Shown here: positions 33,694-45,600 of the stretch, in pieces
Numbering within the stretch: position 1 is the stretch's first letter
Layout of the letters: every line of letters starts with the position of its first letter
Source of the DNA: Hydractinia symbiolongicarpus
Lineage: Eukaryota; Cnidaria; Hydrozoa; Anthoathecata; Hydractiniidae
DNA length: 64,000 nt
NCBI RefSeq assembly: GCF_029227915.1
Contig: NC_079876.1
Span: 16,678,001-16,742,000 of the forward strand
Direction of reading: 5' to 3'
Program-made: the position numbers and the translations under genes
Notes under the pieces: generated by a model
Told to the model about the DNA's origin: nothing
The model's database searches: none
Seen by the model: the letters and a program-made list of their open reading frames with translations, nothing else

Positions 33694-36600
33694 TCAAGGA
33701 GACTTGGAAGTTGATTTCCGGGATTTTCTTCTTGCAGGAGAATGAGATCTTGATTTTGATTTTTTTCTAAATGAATTTAATAAAAATGAAGTTCAAAAGA
33801 AGTTTAAAATCTCTTTTTCAAGCAGTTCTTTTTGTGAAGTAAATTTACAAAAAGTAAAGATTTGACATCTGTTATAGATGCAGTTCTCCATGCAGGGCTT
33901 CCCAATCAAAAACACTTCATTCGTGAGAAATAAAATGTTTTCATACCTGGATCGTCTTCTAGGAGACCGCGATGAAGATTTGGAAACAGACTTTCGTTTT
34001 TTGCGTCGATCTCTAAATAGCAGTTATTTATAAATTTATTTATTTTCATTATCAACAGAAATTAATGGGTAGAAGTAAACACTGTCCTTCATAAGTTAAA
34101 TACCTTATTAAGGGCATTATACCTGACACCAGTAAATAAATTAACCAATGTTAGATATATTTTTGTTTGAACGATTTTAGGAAAACATTGGTGTAATAAA
34201 AATAAATACTGCATGTATTTATTTTTGTGAATGTGATGTGAAAGAAATATAAGCGGCTTCTAGAACAAAAATCTAACTTATAACTTACCTGGAACGAGAT
34301 CTTGATTTTCGACGTTTTGGAGACCTGAAATAACAAATACCCAAGTTACAATTTTGTCTCTTTTTATAAAATTATTTTGTAGATACACATTATTCATTGC
34401 AGATCTTTAATTTTGTGTACTAAACCTATTGATTTTAACCCCACCTTATAGAAGATGTTAATTAGCTGTTAACAACTAATTTGAATAGTATGGGGCAATT
34501 TATAGCTCGGTAATTTGCAAAAGTTTTGTTATATTAGATTATAATTGATCGAGGGAATTGATTAACACCAAAGCTGGAAGATATAAACAGGTTTTACTGA
34601 AGGTTTTGGATGGTGTGGAAGTGAAGTGAACAAAAAATTGTTAAGGAAACTGATCAGCCACAAAATGTAAAAAGTATAAAATTCTTTGCTAAAAATTCTG
34701 TTCCACGTAGCTTCCATATTTTAAGTCTGTTTAAGGTAACTTAAAAAGAAGTGAACAAAAAATTATGGAGGAAATTGATCAGACACAAATATGGAAAGTA
34801 CAAACTTGCTTTCCCTAAAATTCTATTTCACGTGGCTGTCATATATTGAAAGACTGGTAAAGGTAACTCAAAATGAAGTGAACAAAAAATTACTAAGCAA
34901 ATTAATCAGCCACAACCATGAATATTGAAGAAACTGAAAAGTGTGAGTTTGCATTCATTATGGCACAGCGTGAATTTTTAGAGGAAGTATTAATTCATTC
35001 AAAACGTGCTGCAGTGTGTGGTGTGAAACAACCAAAAGTGTACAAAAACAAACAAAAAAGATCAAACCACTGGAAGTTAAAAAACTGTAATTTCAAGCAC
35101 GGAAGATTTAAAAGAACGTAAATACCTTGAGCGAGATCTACTTCGACTTCGTCTACTGCTTCGTCTGGGAGATCTATAAAGAAGGGAAATCATGAATCTG
35201 ATGCTAAGATATTTCTTTACTAGCAATTTTAGATTTGCAAATACCTGGTAACTATGTTAAATTTAATATAGTTAGTGCCATATTAATTCAATGCTAGAAC
35301 CAATATTTTTAAATCAGATGAACTGATGTAATTTAAGTTTTGACGAATGACTTTAAAGTTGACTGATGTTTTGTCAGCGATATTTTCGCTTTCTACAATG
35401 CCGTTTTCCTGAAATTTAAATGATCTCTAGCGATCTTTTAGCTTTTTACTATCCCGTTTTCACGATGACCTGAGGCGATAGTCTAGCTTTCTACGATCTA
35501 CAACGATCTTTTCGCTTTCTACAATCCCGTTCTCATGATTTTTAAACAACTTTTTGTCGTCGCTCAATTGACGAAGGATCAAAATCTAATAATATAACTA
35601 CATCTACCAACAAATAAAAAAAAAATGTTAAACATTTTTATCGCTGCTGGTTTAAATTTAATTTAATTGTTAAGTAATTTATTCTTTGTTGTTGTAACAA
35701 TACAATAAATCTATTGTAGATGCCACAATGTAAAGTTTAATCTTTAATTGTCTAAGCCACGATGTAACGTTCGTGGAGTCCATGATTAGTAAAAAAATAT
35801 GCACCGTGGACTTTCGTGGTTCGTGTGTAGCGCGGTAAAAATACTAACCACGATGTTAACAAACCTTTTTACAGTACTGCAAGTTTTAGTGACTCATAAA
35901 TATATATTTATGAGTGTTTAAATGCACACATATATAGATCTTCTTCCTACAGTACTCTGGTTTGTATTGCCCATAGTTAGTTCACCATTTACCTATGTGC
36001 CTTTTCTGGTCAGCAGCATATATTTTGGTCAGCAGTCTTGCTAGTATTTAAGCTGCAGCTGCCTCATGGTTTTCCTTTTCAGTTCTAGCAGTTTTTCTTA
36101 TGCTTATGTCTGCTGCTTATTAATCCACTTATATCTAATCAATCAATTTGCAATCAAACCAATCTTTGGCTAATTAAACATGAATTTATCACCTATATGG
36201 ATGCTGTTATATTTTATCTCACCTACTCAAACGCCAGATGGCTCAGAAGATGAAGATTCAACTTCTCAAACCTTCCAATCTGCTGCAATGTCTGTCGCTC
36301 TTGAGGAATCGTCCACACTCAAAAAGAAACGTATCCCAAAATGTCCTGGCTGCAAGGTACTTCTGGCTCTACACGACTTTGGTATTCCCAGTCGTCACTG
36401 TCCAGGTCGTCGTTCTAGCGCTACCAACACTGTCACATCAGCTGCTTCAACACTTTCCTCAACTATCGCTAATAACCCAATGTCTTCAATCCAAAGATCT
36501 TCGCCTCTGCAGTCTCACCTAAACAACCCAAACAAATCTTCTTCACCGTCTCAGCTAGCTGCTCTTCGAAATCAGCTGGCTGTCCTAGAACAGGAAGAGC

Positions 36601-39600
36601 TATCCCTAAGGGAAAGTTTACAAACAGAAGAGCAACACCTTCTTAATCAGATTGCTGTTCGACAATCAGAATTAGCTAGGCTTCGCTCAGCTTCTTCCAG
36701 AAATGCCTGCCCAGCACAAATTTTAAGCACTTCCCCGTTGCAGCAAACTGTAAATCCAACCAATCGTGTCCAAGACAATCTCCGCCCTTCACCTCTTGAC
36801 GTACAACCGCCATCTTGCTTTGCTTCCCTGCATGCTCCGCAACAGTCCGCCAATTTGTTGACCAATCGCACTGTCTTGTCACAACAACAAACACGCTCCC
36901 TATCGGATGTTTTTCGCCAGCAAGAAGACCGTAGTTCAGAATTGTTTCTGCGCCCTGCACTTTCTTCCAACACTGGAAATTGAAGGATTAATCGAGTACT
37001 TACGTATGATGATTGATCCAGATTTTATTTTCCAAATCTTCTGCGTAAGCATGAGGGTGAGAGCGAAGCTCGATAACCCAAAATCCTACTTTGAAGACAG
37101 AACGTGACTCGCTGGCCGAGTGTACCTGCTAAAGCCAAAAAGGCATAGGGCAGGGAGGGCAGGGCACCCTCATGCTTACGCAGAAGATTTGGAAAATAAA
37201 ATCTGGATCACTCATCATACGTAAGTACTCGATTAATCCTTCAATTTTATTTCCCAATCTTCTGCGCAAGCAGAGTATGAGACTTCAAAGCATAAACGCG
37301 GCCAGCGAGTGTGGTGAAAACAAAACAAAGGGTGAGAAGGATAAGATAAAGAAAATTTGAATAACTGAGCAAACTTCTTTTAACAATATAATGTTACAAT
37401 CAGTATGTAAATGTTAAAAAGAACGCAAACTAAGATTCATGACTTGTCGCTTCCATAACTGAGTCCAAGAGCGAGGCACCAAGATCATGAAGACTTGTCA
37501 CACTACCAATAACATCTCTACAATAATAACGATAAAAGGTAGAATCCCTACTCCAAGTACCATACTTTAAAATGACATCTAGAGGTACCCCGGTACTTTT
37601 TGCTTTACTCCCAGAGGCTAAACGACAGCTGCCTGGGGAAAAAACACTGGTATCAATACCGGCTGAGGTCATAGCTGATTTTATCCATCTTGATAGTGTA
37701 TCCTTAGAGGCAGCATGATGAGGTTTCCCAAAAGTTACAAAAAGCGGAGCAATTTCCTTAGATATCAATTGTTCTCTTTTTGACAGGTAGGCTTTGGTAC
37801 ATTGGAGTGGGCATAAATCTGGGTCAGAAGGGAATGCCCTGTACATCAGGGTCCTATCAGTCTTTTTAGGCCGTGTTGTTTTAAGCAAGCCAGGTAAGTG
37901 ACATAGCATCACATCGTCTGTCAAATCTATATACGGAACAGATATATTATGGACACTGTGAACTCTTTGACCTGCTAAAATAGTAAGGAGACAAGCCAGC
38001 TTGATGTTAATATCCTTAAAGGATAAATCTTTGTTAGGACTAAGAGACTTTAAATAAGTCAAATGAACATTTGTATCCCATATTAAAGATATTTGGGGGT
38101 ACTTGGTCTTATATTAAAAACTCCTTTTATAAAACGACTTATCAATGGATGCTCTGAAAGAGAACTGTAACCACTGATTGAAACAACTGAAGCAATAGCA
38201 CTTCTAGTTGTACATAAAACACTATATCCAGACCCACCTTTGAATAATTCAGTAAGGTGTATTAACACATCTTTCACATTTGGATGATAGGGATCAATCG
38301 ACCTCCCAGTGCAATATTGTATCCATCGTCTGATTGGACCCGAGTATTGTTTCTGGGTACCTTCTCTCCATGATGCTGCAATGATATCGACAGTGTCTGA
38401 TGGAAGCTCTTTACCTTGTAACGATTCCCGGAGACAGGCAGCATGAGCAGCGACAAGGTTTGGTGTAGAGGATGTTGTCTTTTTGTTCCCGGTAGAAACA
38501 ATAATTTAGATGAAGGAGGAAATAACACAGGTGTCCTGTATAACATATTAATTGCTTGAGGAAACCAAAGCTGCGAAGACCAGAAAGGAACTACAAGAAT
38601 GCCTGTGGCTTGATCTATATTTATCTTTGCAAGAACTTTTCCAATCAAATTAAATGGTGGGAAGGCATAAAAGTTTAAATTCGACCAGGTCTGAGCGAAG
38701 GCATTTACAGCTTTAGCATCTGGATCAGGTCTTAAAGAAAAATAATCCTCACATTTTGCATTGAGTCTGGATGCAAAAAGGTCAATATCAAATTTCCAAA
38801 AAATGTCGGAAATTATGTTAAATTGTTTTACATTCAAGGACCATTCAATGTTATCCTGAAATTGTCTTGATTTATAATCAGCTATAGTATTTAATACACC
38901 AGGTATATGACAAGCTGATAACCAAACATCACATGTTCTAGCAAAATCCCATATTTCAACAGCCAATTTATTACAAGCAATGGAGTGAAGGCCCCCCATC
39001 TTTGTTATGTAGGCCACAGCTGTGGTGTTATCCAATCTTAACTGAACATGTCTATAATGTCTTATTTTCAAGAAGGCTTTGAGTGTAAAAAATGCAGCTA
39101 ACAACTCTAAAGTATTGATATGCTCAGGTAATTCTCCTTCAGACCAACGCCCCCCTATTTGAGAGTTTCCGTCAGTGCCACCCCATCCTTGAAGACTAGC
39201 ATCAGAGGATAAAATAAGATCAATTTTAGGCAATTGTATAGGTCTGGTAAACTGAGCCATTGTGAGCCACCACTGTAAATCCTTAATAGAAAACTCTGAA
39301 ATAAAAACCTTTGAATCAAAATTTCCATGGCCTATAGTTTGAGTGCTAGATTCTTATCTGTCTCCAAGGACCTGTAATGTAACTTGTCATACTTCGCGGC
39401 ATCAAAGGCAGAAACTAATGTTCCAATAACCCTGGAAACAAACCTAACTGTGGGGTGATGCATGTACAGCAAGTCCTTACATAGCCACTTTAATTTTATG
39501 ACCCTTTCCTCGCTTAAGGCTATTGTCATCTGAGCAGAGTTTAACACAAACCCTAAAAAGACCATACATTGGGTAGGCACAAGAATTGACTTGTTTGGAT

Positions 39601-42600
39601 GTACAGTAAATCCTAAGCTGCTCAAAAGTGAGACAGTTGCCGTAATGTTTCTTTGGCATGATTCATAAGTATCACCTTGCAAATAAGAATCATCTATATA
39701 TACAACAGATACATGACCTGCCCCTCTTAGTACTTTAAAGGGTGCTTTAAGAACTTTGGTGAAGATCCTAACAGCTGGACCAAATCCAAAGGGTAAAGCT
39801 AGAAATTGGTAAAACTGTCCATCCCAAGAAAAAGCTAAGAACTTTTGGAAGTCAATATGAAAAGGGATGCTGTGGTATGCGTCCTTTAAGTCCATACTTC
39901 CCATCCAAACACCTGGTTTGATAAGACATAAAACATCTTGCAGTGTTTCCATTTTAAAATGGCGATATCTGACAGATCTATTTAACTGTTTAAGGTTGAT
40001 AATCATTCTTGAGCTACCATCTTTTTTTAGGGACAATAAATATACATGAAAGAAAACAGTTATTTGTTGCTTGTACCTGCTGGATTGCCTTCTTTTGTAA
40101 AAGTTGTTGAATTTCCTTACTTATAGTTATACAATCTTTTTGTGAAAACTTCACTGGGTGGTAAGATGACACTGGGACAATAATAAATTCAATTTCAACC
40201 CCATGCTCAATTATGTCTAGAATATACTGGTTTGAAGTGATAGTCCTCCAAACTTCCAAAAATTTGTGAGTATTAAAAGCTTGATAACGCCTAACTGCTA
40301 ACTCAAGGTCAGCAACAACAAGGTCTTTACCTACCATTGTGTTCTCCCTTTGTACCCTTTGTACTTCAGGGTTTGAGTGTACCTTCTCAGGGAGTGGTTT
40401 CGATCTTTTGAGAAGGTCTTCTCGTTTTTTGACTGGTTATATTTTGCAGAGGAGGAATAACTGGAGGATGGCTGTTTGTACTTTTTAAAATTATTTTTTG
40501 AATATGGTGTAGATGGTCGTGAGAGCACTTTGCTAGTTTTCTCCTCATCTTGCAATGATTGGATTCTTTTGTCCAAATCTCTCCAAACAGCAACAAGTCT
40601 TCTTCAGACACATCCTTTGCCAATCCTTTTAGGTGAGGCATTGCACCGATTAATCCGACTCTTCGATACTGATTTAGCTGCTGGTTGGCGTTACCGATTA
40701 GACAAAGAGCATCTTTAGCCAAATTTAATAAAATGGATGGTTCTATTACAATAAGGTTTCCTTGTTTGGGTTTTGGGTTATCGAGCTTTGCTCTCATACT
40801 CTGCTTGCGCAGAAGACTGGGAAATAAAATGGTAAGCCACTTCGTATAGTCGATTTTGTGTCTCGACTTCGTCCTGTGGAGCAGGAGAAAGTTATTTCTA
40901 CTGATTCTGGTTCGCAAACTACGCTATTGTTGGCCATTGGAAATAAGAAGCCAAGACTGGAATCTCTTTCCACGGAACAATATAACATAGCTAGCTAATT
41001 TGAGAATTTTTTATGAATTATTGTCTTCTGCCAGATTGCCAACCTTGTCCGATTTACGTGACTATTTGTCTTATTCCATTAAGATCTTAGAGTTGGCTAG
41101 AAAGTACACCTGGGAGTCTGTGCTAAAGTATGACGATGAATATCGAATTCTTCAGCACACTTATGGCTATCCATGGAGCTTTGACAATAGCCATTTACTT
41201 GAAGTGATGCTTATACCTCGTTGGGCCTCCCCTCCTGTCTGTAACCCTTCCAGTACCTTAAGTAAGGGAAATTCAGGTTCACCTGCCTCAGGATCGTCTT
41301 CAGGGTTTCCTACACATACTTCTTCCGGTGTGGAAATATGTCGTAATTTTAACTGCCAAAAAGGTTGCCAGAAAACAGAATGTAAATTCACCCACGTCTG
41401 CAACCGCAAAATTGGTAATCAGGCTTGTGGCAAACCTCATTCTGGACAAAACCACAATTCTGACAATTGACTACCCTCAGAATTTCGCACTCATCTTAAT
41501 GTTGACTTATGGACCAATGAACTGGCTGAAGACCCAGATCGTGACTTCCTCTTTAATGGAATTCACTGTGGTTTTCAGCTTCTTCCTAAGGACTCTGATT
41601 TATTGCCTGCCGAAATGAATAACTACTTTTCTGTTACCAGTCCTACAGCTCATATGAAAGTAGAAGCTACTCTGCTGGATAAACTTAAAACTGGTAACTA
41701 TGTTCTTACTCAATGTAAACCTACCATTGTCAGTGCTCTTGGGGCTGTCCTCAAACCTGACTCTGACGAGTTACGCATTATACATGACTGTTCCATGCCA
41801 GTTGGAAAGGGTGTCAATACGTACATTGATATTGCCTGTGCTATGATCAAACAGGGATATTTTATGGCCAAGGTTGATTTACGCCATGCATATCGGTCAG
41901 TACCTGTTCATCCATCAAACTATGCTGCGCTTGGTCTAAAATGGCGGTTTTCTGGAAGCACTCGATACTCATATCTTGTCGATACTCGACTTCCTTTTGG
42001 AGGTCGAAGTGCTCCTGGAATATTTCATCGGCTTACACTATCTGTTCGTCGTATGATGCTAAGATGAGGTTTTCCTCTCGTTATTGTCTACCTAGATGAT
42101 TTTCTTGTTATTGGCCGAACACAGACTGAATGTTATGAGGCCTATAACACACTCTGTAAATTACTTGTTGCACTAGGGTTTTAGCTTAGCCCTGCTAAGT
42201 TGGTCCCTCCATGCCAGCAACTTACTTTTCTTGGAATTCTGCTTGACACTGTGTCACTTACCCTTTCTCTTCCACCTGCTAAACTGGATGCATTGAGGGA
42301 AGTAGTGTCACATTTTTTAACCAAGCAGAGAGCCTCTAAGAAAGAGTTGCAACGTCTTGCTGGTCGCCTAAATTGTGCTTGTAAAGTCGTGTATGGTGGT
42401 AGAACGTTCTTGAGACGTGTCCTGGATCTGATGAACACCTTGTCTTCCTCTGCCTCGAAGTGTCGCTTGACGCTCGAATTTCACAGGGATATAGCTTGGT
42501 GGGATCAGTTCTTGGGTGTGTTTAATGGACAATGCGATTTCTATGACCAAAGACCTATTACCAGTCTGCAAACTGATGCTTGCTCTGACGCTGTTGGTGC

Positions 42601-45600
42601 CTTTTTTGAGGGTGATTGGTTCTATTCTCATCTATGGGTAGACCATTCCCCTCTTGCCTCTTTGCATATTAATTATAAGGAAGCCCTGTGTGTAGTTCTT
42701 TCTGCTATTCGCTGGGCTCCCACTTGGCAGAACAAAACTATCCATGTCTTCTGCGATAATACTGCTGCTGTTGCTATGCTTAATAAAGGAACTACCCATC
42801 ACCCTGTTATGATGGACTATTTATGTCAGTTGTTTTGGTTATCGGCTACCTTCAATTTTCGTTTGAAGGCTTTCCATGTAGCTGGTGCTCAGAATGTCCT
42901 TGCTGACGACATATCACGTCTTCATTCAAGACAACACTTATTATCATTTTTGCACTTTTTGCAGCTCAACTCACTGACTTCAGTCTGTGATATGGTTGCC
43001 ATCAATCATATGTCTGCCTATTCTTATTATTTTCTCATTGGTAAGTATACCATCTGTGGTAGCTAATTTTTGTATTCTCCTTCCTCTAGAGTTGCCCCCC
43101 TTCGTTTCGCAGTTGGTGCACGACGTTGTCCTTTTTCGGCAGGCCACCTATGCTGAGAATGCAAAAAAGCACGCATCGCAAGGCTTATGAATGTTTTTGT
43201 AGCCAGATGTCTTCGCCACTTGTGCCTGCCTCCACAGATTTTTTATGCCTATATATTGCCCATCTGGCTAGGTTTTTACTACCACAATCAGTTTGTATGT
43301 ATCTAAATTTTGTTGGCCTTCTACATCTTGAGATGGGATATGCTAATCCTCTAACCAACAATTGGACACTATCCACAGTTTTAAAAGGTATGAAGCGTAT
43401 GCTTGGTGTTCCGGCCAAGCCACGTCTTCCTATTACCACTGCTATTCTTTTTGGTATTCGTTCTCGCCTTAACCTAAATTGTAGCTTTCATGCTTCATTT
43501 TGGGCTGTTTGTTTAGTTTCATTTTTTGGTCTCTTCCGTAAGTCACATTTATTGCCGGCATCTTCTACGATATTTAATCCGCTTAAACAACTAGTTCGGT
43601 CTGATTTTACTTTTCATGATGACCATATTCTCGTTCTAGTTAGATGGAGTAAGACCATCCAACTGGGACAGCGCACAATTCCACTGGTGGCTATTCCTTC
43701 TTCTCCTCTTTGTCAGTTCGGGCTATTTTGCATGCTTTTTCTCTCACTCCAGGTGTTCTGCCTGATGCTCAAGCCTTTTGTTGGCGCAAATCCTCGATGC
43801 TACCCAACACTATATTGACATATCGGACTTTCATGTCCGTTATGAAAAAAGTGTTGACAGGGTGTTCTACCTCCCAATATGGTACCCACTCGTTTCGCCG
43901 TGGGTGGGGGCACCTTGGCTTTAGAGGCAGGTGTTCCCCTGGATGTCATATCCTTATTGGGGGACTGGAAATCTGATAGTATGTTCTTTACCTTCACATG
44001 CCCCTTGCTCAGCGGTTTTCTGCCCAACGACTTATGGTATCACACCTTGCATGACATATTTTATTTTATTTTATTTTCTACTACTACTTTGGATTTGGAC
44101 TCTATGTTTTCACATATTTTACGTTGTGAGCTATGCTATGTATATATATATTTTGTTCACGCTTTTTAATATTATATAGAGATGTGTTATTACCTTGGCT
44201 TTTTTGTTGCTTATATTATATATGTGTTCTACTTTCATTTCATGCTTGTATATATTTTCAGCTATTACTATATATAAATGTTTTGTAACTTTTGTCCTAT
44301 CTACAGCAATAGAACTGTACTCTACAATGATGAGTTTTTATGTGTGAGTTTAAGTGACTCATAAATATATATTTTAAATGCACACATATATAGATCTTCT
44401 TCCTACAGTACTCTGGTTTGTATTGCCCATAGTTAGTTCACCATTTACCTATGTGCCTTTTCTGGTCAGCAGCATATATTTTGGTCAGCAGTCTTGCTAG
44501 TATTTAAGCTACAGTTGCCTCATGGTTTTCCTTTTCAGTTCTAGCAGTTTTTCTTCCTCCTCCCGCCCTGCTGCTATTATATATACCTCTATGTTTTCAC
44601 ATATTTTAGGTTGTGAGCTATGCTATGTATTTATATATTTTGTTCACGCTTATTAATATTATATAGAGATGTGTTATTACCTTGGCTTTGTTGTTGCTTA
44701 TATTATATATGTGTTCTACTTTCATTTCATGCTTGTATATATTTTCAGCTATTACTATATTTAAATGTTTTGTAACTTTTGTCCTATCTACAGCAATAGA
44801 ACTGTACTCTACAATGATGAGTTTTTATGTGTGAGTTTAATGAAAAATTTAACTTCGAATCAACTTACTTTTGTTCTTCAGATTTACAAAGTCGCATATA
44901 TTTCACTTCACCAACTCCAGAAAAGAATGCCATTAACTGTTCAGAGGTAATCTAGAAAAAGAGATCAACAAGTGAACAAAAATAACATTTGCTTTATACC
45001 ACAAATAAGGAATTTCCAGCAAGAACCAAATAGTTGATAATGAATCAAAGTTAGGAAAAGCGCTAAAAATATTTGGTTGAAAAGCCAATCAAAAGTACCG
45101 CATGGATCAGCAAACATATATGAAACTTTAAAGCAACATTGCAGACATACCGAGTCGTGAATGTTTTCTACAAATATTGTCCTTTTAATTTCTTCCAACT
45201 CCATCGGATCTGTGGTGCATGTTATCACCGGTGGTGGAGGCAAACCTGGTATATTTGTGGGTACCTAAATTATCCTAAAATAAAACATTCGGGTTGACAA
45301 AACTGCAATATTAAGAATAAATACAAAATTTGTAAAAATCGAAGCATCTACAGCAGGCTTTTTAAAGAAAAGTGTACAATAGCATGCCCACACACCTACC
45401 CACAGACATATAAGTCAAGTAAGATGTGCTATCAATACCACATGTGCCAATTTAGTACCTAACCTATTTGATGCACATATGCCAAAATCTTCAAGAAGTC
45501 TGCCATTGTCTGTTTTGTTAAAGTTGTAAATGAATACCCTGTTTTTATCATAAAAAAAACATAAAAATGGTATTACATCTTCAACAGGGAAGGCTTGTGA

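Larger units (their letters stand above)
37246..40830 (-). mobile_element. Nested DIRS1-like retrotransposon with inverted ends
   Basis: About 38-bp inverted ends: 37246-37283 reads 'ttttatttcccaatcttctg' and on. At 40792-40830 lies its reverse complement with one or two changes ('cagaagactgggaaataaaa'). On the minus strand it carries a truncated gag, RT, RNase H with a methyltransferase-type region, and a tyrosine recombinase. The gag start is missing and frames are broken. It sits in the gag of the plus-strand element together with the palindrome; the host reading resumes directly at 40831. Confidence 0.85.
35888..44839 (+). mobile_element. Ngaro/PAT-like tyrosine-recombinase retrotransposon with split direct repeats
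   Basis: Terminal blocks are A1 35888-36099, B1 44100-44352, A2 44353-44555 and B2 44587-44839. A1 and A2 match apart from an 8-9-base indel. B1 and B2 are both 253 bases with few differences. The order A1-ORFs-B1-A2-B2 is the split-direct-repeat form known for Ngaro and PAT elements, which integrate by tyrosine recombinase through a circle and make no target duplication. Inside are gag, RT-RNase H and recombinase, all plus strand, with stops and shifts. No methyltransferase region follows RNase H, which fits Ngaro. Gag is split by a nested insertion at 36980-40830. The whole lies antisense within the splicing-factor gene. Confidence 0.88.

Noticed and set aside
36647-36973. Minus-strand frames opposite the Ngaro-like gag
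   Set aside because: Overlap the better supported plus-strand gag; no domain.
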